64,000 nt of DNA from Rubrivivax sp. (GTDB lineage: Bacteria; Pseudomonadota; Gammaproteobacteria; Burkholderiales; Burkholderiaceae_C), in the NCBI GenBank assembly GCA_022843905.1, contig JALHMT010000004.1, positions 5,205-69,204 of the forward strand, read 5' to 3'. This document shows, piece after piece, positions 60,745 through 64,000 of the stretch. A program made the position numbers and the translations under genes. Position 1 is the first letter of the stretch, and every line of letters begins with the position of its first letter. The notes under the pieces are model-generated. The model was not told where the DNA came from and did not search any database. It saw nothing but the letters and a program-made list of their open reading frames with translations.

Positions 60745-61302
60745 ATGGCGCTGAAGTCGACGATCTTCAAGGCAGCGCTCCAGATCGCGGACATGGACCG
60801 ATCGCTGTATGCCGACCATGCCCTGACCCTGGCCCGACACCCATCGGAAACCGACGAGCGCATGATGGCGCGCCTGCTCGCCTTCGCGCTGAACGTGCCG
60901 GCCGACGACCACCAGGGCGCCCTGGGTTTCGGCCGCGGCATTTCCGACAACGACGACCCCGACCTCTGGCAGCTCGATCTGACCGGCCAGATCATCCAGT
61001 GGATCGAGGTCGGCCAGCCTGACGATCGTCGCCTCATCAAGGCCTGCGGCCGCGCCGACGTGGTCAAGCTGTATGCCTACGGCCCGTCGGTGGCGGTTTG
61101 GTGGGCGGGCATCGTCAACAAGCTGTCGCGCCTGAGCAACCTGGCCGTGTGGCGCATACCGTCGGAGCAGAGCCTGGCGCTGGCCGCGCTGGCGGCGCGA
61201 AGCATGCGGCTTCAGGTCACCGTGCAGGAAGGCCTGGTATGGGTCGGCAATGGCGAGCAGAGCATCGAGATCGCTCCCGAGGTACTCAAGTCCGGGGCCT
61301 GA
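60745..61302 (+). CDS. yaeQ: YaeQ family protein
   Basis: 185 aa. YaeQ has a PD-(D/E)XK nuclease-like fold of unclear activity; in E. coli it is linked to suppression of rfaH-dependent hemolysin defects. Family segments: FKAALQIADMDRSLYADHAL at the N-terminus, then RHPSETDERMMARLLAFAL and LDLTGQIIQWIEVGQPDDRR. ATG 60745 is family-typical. 37 bp upstream of the S9 peptidase gene on the same strand. Confidence 0.93.
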   Translation: MALKSTIFKAALQIADMDRSLYADHALTLARHPSETDERMMARLLAFALNVPADDHQGALGFGRGISDNDDPDLWQLDLTGQIIQWIEVGQPDDRRLIKACGRADVVKLYAYGPSVAVWWAGIVNKLSRLSNLAVWRIPSEQSLALAALAARSMRLQVTVQEGLVWVGNGEQSIEIAPEVLKSGA

Positions 61303-61339
61303 ACGCCCACCCCTCCCTCACTCGAATCCGGCGCCCTTC

Positions 61340-63412
61340 ATGCCCCTGAACAACGATCTCCCCGACGACCCCCTGATCTGGCTGGAAGAGGTGCAGGGCG
61401 ATGCTGCACTGGCCTGGGTGCGCGAGCGAAACGCCGAGACCGAGGCCGCGCTGGAGTCAGATGCTGGATTCGAGACGACGATGCAGGAGATCCGCGCCAT
61501 CCTCGACTCGCGCGACCAGATCCCGTACGTGGTGCGACGCGGCGACGCGTTCTACAACTTCTGGCGTGATGCGCAGAACCCGCGCGGGCTGTGGCGCCGC
61601 ACCTCGCTGGCGCAGTACCGCCTCGCGCAGCCGGCCTGGGAGACCGTGATCGACCTGGATGCGCTGGCTCGCGCCGAAGGCGAGAACTGGGTCTGGGCTG
61701 GCGCCACGGCCCTCGGACCGGCGTATCGCCGCTGCATGGTGTCGCTGTCGCGCGGCGGGGCGGACGCCACGGTGCTGCGCGAGTTCGACCTGGTCGACAA
61801 GCGTTTCGTCGAGGGCGGTTTCGGCATCGGTGAGGCCAAGTCGCGCGTGGTGTGGGAAGACGAGGACCACCTCCTTGTCGGCACCGACCTCGGCCCCGGC
61901 AGCCTCACCGAGTCCGGCTACCCGCGCACCCTGCGCCGCTGGGCACGTGGTGCGGCGCTGGCCGATGCCCCCCTGGTCTTCGAGGGCCGTTCCGAGGATG
62001 TGAGCGTCGGCGCCTCGGTCGATCGCACGCCCGGTTGGGAACGCATCAGCTTCGAGCGTGCCATCGACTTCTATCGATCGGAGATGTTCCTGTGGCAGGA
62101 CGGCCGGCTGTTGAAGGTGGACAAGCCTGAGGACGCCTCGCTGTCGTTCTGCCGTGACATGGTGCTGGTCGAACTGCGCAGCGACTGGGCCCTGGCGGGA
62201 ACTGTCTGGCCGCGCGGTTCGCTGCTGGTGGGGGACGCCGCTGCCTACCTGCAGGGCGAGCGCCGACTGCAGGCGCTGTTCACGCCGACGGGCCAGCGAT
62301 CCTTGGCCGGCTGGACGGCCACGCGAAGCACGATCGTGGTCAACGTGCTCGACAACGTGGCCAACCGGCTCGAAGAGTGGCGCCGCCAGGGACCGGGACC
62401 CGAAGCGTCATGGACCAGACGCCTGGTGGACGCGCCGCACCCAGGGTCGCTGTCGGTCACGGCCTTGCACGACCCGCTGCTGGCCGACGACCCCCTGGCC
62501 GAGATGCTGCTGGTCAATGTGGCCGACTTCCTCAGCCCGGACTCGCTGCGCCTGGGCGAGGCCGGCATCGACGGTTTAGACGTGCTGAAGTCGCGCCCCG
62601 CCTTCTTCGATGCCGACGGCATGCGCATCGAGCAGCATGTTGCCCGCTCGCTCGATGGCACACCGGTGCCCTACTTCGTGCTGTGGCCCCGCGGGGCCAC
62701 AGCCGATGCTCGCAATCCGACCCTGCTCTACGGCTATGGCGGTTTCGAGGTCTCGCTGACGCCCTTCTACTCGGGCGTGATCGGCAGCCAGTGGTGCAGC
62801 CGTGGGGGGGTCTTCGTGCTGGCCAACATCCGCGGCGGCGGCGAGTTCGGTCCGGGATGGCACCAGGCGGCCGTCGGCGCGAACAAGCAGCGCAGCTACG
62901 ACGACTTCGCGGCCGTCGCACAGGACCTGATCGCACGCGGCGTCACCTCGCCTGCGCACCTGGGCATCCAGGGTGGCAGCAACGGCGGACTGCTGGTGGC
63001 TGCGGTGATGCTGCAGCGCCCGGACATGTTCTCTGCGGTCGTGTGCCAGGTTCCCTTGCTGGACATGCGGCGCTTCCACAAGCTGCTGGCCGGTGCGTCC
63101 TGGATGGCCGAGTACGGCAACCCCGACCTGCCCGACGACTGGGCCGTGATCTCCCGCTACAGCCCTTACCAGAACGTGCGGGCGGACCTGAAGCTGCCCA
63201 AGGTGTTGTTCACCACCTCGACGCGCGACGACCGTGTGCACCCGGGCCACGCGCGCAAGATGGCCGAGCGCATGCGCCGGCAGGGTCACGCGCTGCTTTA
63301 CTGGGAGAACCTCGAGGGCGGCCATGGCGGCGCGGCCGACAACGCCCAGCGCGCCCGCATGTCGGCGCTGGAGTACGGCTTCCTCTGGCAGCAGCTGAGC
63401 GGCGCCCGCTGA
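61340..63412 (+). CDS. prolyl oligopeptidase family (S9) serine peptidase
   Basis: 690 aa, no signal peptide. N-terminal beta-propeller part, then alpha/beta-hydrolase domain. Catalytic Ser in IQGGSNGGLLVAAV (Ser near 547), Asp in TTSTRDDRVHPGHA, His in EGGHGG (near 660). LYGYGGFEVSLTP and GGGEFGPGWHQAA are typical of this group. Likely cleaves short peptides; the exact specificity is unknown. ATG 61340. Confidence 0.92.
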   Translation: MPLNNDLPDDPLIWLEEVQGDAALAWVRERNAETEAALESDAGFETTMQEIRAILDSRDQIPYVVRRGDAFYNFWRDAQNPRGLWRRTSLAQYRLAQPAWETVIDLDALARAEGENWVWAGATALGPAYRRCMVSLSRGGADATVLREFDLVDKRFVEGGFGIGEAKSRVVWEDEDHLLVGTDLGPGSLTESGYPRTLRRWARGAALADAPLVFEGRSEDVSVGASVDRTPGWERISFERAIDFYRSEMFLWQDGRLLKVDKPEDASLSFCRDMVLVELRSDWALAGTVWPRGSLLVGDAAAYLQGERRLQALFTPTGQRSLAGWTATRSTIVVNVLDNVANRLEEWRRQGPGPEASWTRRLVDAPHPGSLSVTALHDPLLADDPLAEMLLVNVADFLSPDSLRLGEAGIDGLDVLKSRPAFFDADGMRIEQHVARSLDGTPVPYFVLWPRGATADARNPTLLYGYGGFEVSLTPFYSGVIGSQWCSRGGVFVLANIRGGGEFGPGWHQAAVGANKQRSYDDFAAVAQDLIARGVTSPAHLGIQGGSNGGLLVAAVMLQRPDMFSAVVCQVPLLDMRRFHKLLAGASWMAEYGNPDLPDDWAVISRYSPYQNVRADLKLPKVLFTTSTRDDRVHPGHARKMAERMRRQGHALLYWENLEGGHGGAADNAQRARMSALEYGFLWQQLSGAR

Positions 63413-63428
63413 GCGCCGGAGCGGGCCC

Positions 63429-64000
63429 ATGATCCACTGGATCGACGACCACACGCCGTTGCCGCCCACGCGGCTGGCCATGGGCGCCGACGACGAAGCG
63501 CCCGGGCTGCTGGCTGCCGGCGGCCGGGTCACGACGGCGCGGCTGGAGGAGGCCTACCGCAAGGGCGTGTTCCCGTGGTTCTCGCAAGGCAAGCCGGTGT
63601 TGTGGTGGAGCCCCGACCCTCGCATGGTGCTGTCGGTGTCCGACTTCCACATCACGCGGTCGCTGCGCAAGACGCTGCGCCGGTTCGTTCGCACCCCGGG
63701 ATGCCAGGTGCGAATCGACAGCGCCTTTCGTCAGGTCATCACGGCCTGCGCTGGAACGCCGCGGGAAGGGCAGGATGGCACCTGGATCCTGCCGCCGATG
63801 GTCGAGGCCTACATGGCATGGCACGAGGCCGGACGCGTGCACAGCGTCGAGACCTGGATCGACGGCCAACTCTCCGGCGGCCTGTACGGCGTCGGCATCG
63901 GACGCATGTTCTTCGGCGAGTCGATGTTCTCGCACCGTACCGACGCATCGAAGATCGCGCTGGCCGCCCTGGTGGCCTTCTGCCGCAGCGTGGGCATCAC
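63429..64000 (+). CDS. aat: leucyl/phenylalanyl-tRNA-protein transferase (3' truncated by window edge)
   Basis: Adds Leu or Phe to N-terminal Arg/Lys residues, making N-degrons for ClpAP, whose ClpA gene is at the other end of this window. About 190 residues visible. Signatures: GLLAAGGRVTTARLEEAYRKGVFPWFS, read as overlapping blocks, WWSPDPRMVL, HSVETW, and SGGLYGVGIGRMFFGESMFS. ATG 63429, 16 bp after the S9 gene stop. Confidence 0.95.
   Translation, partial: MIHWIDDHTPLPPTRLAMGADDEAPGLLAAGGRVTTARLEEAYRKGVFPWFSQGKPVLWWSPDPRMVLSVSDFHITRSLRKTLRRFVRTPGCQVRIDSAFRQVITACAGTPREGQDGTWILPPMVEAYMAWHEAGRVHSVETWIDGQLSGGLYGVGIGRMFFGESMFSHRTDASKIALAALVAFCRSVGI

Overview
The window is a contiguous, gene-dense piece of a GC-rich bacterial chromosome. 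Gene content and order point to the Burkholderiales, probably the Rubrivivax/Leptothrix/Ideonella/Methylibium group. The evidence is indirect: mltG-tmk-holB-pilZ-tatD order, smc-zipA-ligA order, a dapC-dapD-PilU-like-dapE-prmB cluster, an ohrR/ohr pair with an ACAATT-N-AATTGT operator, and a LexA with CTG-N10-CAG operators. I see no transposase, integrase, phage gene, CRISPR array or rRNA. One tRNA gene is present. This is mostly core genome with a few lineage-specific small genes.

Layout. 1-2028: 3' part of clpA and its terminator. 2029-4760 (minus): ppiA, ppiB, lpxH and mtfA, nearly overlapping, covering periplasmic and cytosolic proline isomerases, lipid A synthesis and a zinc peptidase. 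5030-10772 (plus): cysS, an AlkA-type glycosylase gene, accA, tilS and lysC, followed by tRNA-Ser(GCU) and a terminator. 11015-13636 (minus): slyX, a small exported protein, a three-helix membrane protein with a cyclic-nucleotide-binding domain, and a DUF72 protein. 13744-15420 (plus): fhs. 15485-17728 (minus): a SulP-STAS-cNMP transporter fusion. 17851-18825 (plus): a WYL regulator. 19110-19902: an exported anchored protein overlapped convergently by a small antisense gene. 20030-24595 (minus): mltG-tmk-holB-pilZ-tatD-ankyrin operon, divergent from ygfZ. 25639-26983: ybbA and tesA, divergent. 27020-36063 (minus): a FecR/DUF6600 exported protein, def, ligA, zipA and smc. 36201-44469 (plus): queF, a SET-domain protein, dapC, dapD, a PilU-like ATPase, dapE, prmB and an ABC-F gene, several joined by 1-4 nt overlaps.

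44526-51849: a DUF4197 protein, ohrR-ohr with a visible operator, an asparaginase, lexA with two SOS boxes plus a co-directional HhH protein, a penicillin-acylase-family hydrolase, and a coupled pair of unknown genes. 51884-55019: msrA, a DUF218 (ElyC/YdcF) membrane protein, a DUF456 membrane protein and a Tim44-like protein. 55239-64000: a PAS-rich hybrid histidine kinase with an eroded ATP-binding region, a Dcp-type dipeptidase, an exported coiled-coil protein, yaeQ, a prolyl-oligopeptidase-family enzyme, and the 5' part of aat.

Functional themes are lysine/diaminopimelate and cell-wall biosynthesis (lysC, dapC/D/E, mltG), replication and segregation (holB, tmk, ligA, zipA, smc), tRNA and ribosome maturation (tilS, queF, prmB, cysS, def, aat), and stress control (lexA, ohrR/ohr, msrA, clpA). 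No stretch longer than about 300 bp lacks a gene. The larger gaps (4761-5029, 18826-19109, 55020-55238, 60476-60744) hold promoter-like or hairpin elements where listed and otherwise nothing I can identify.
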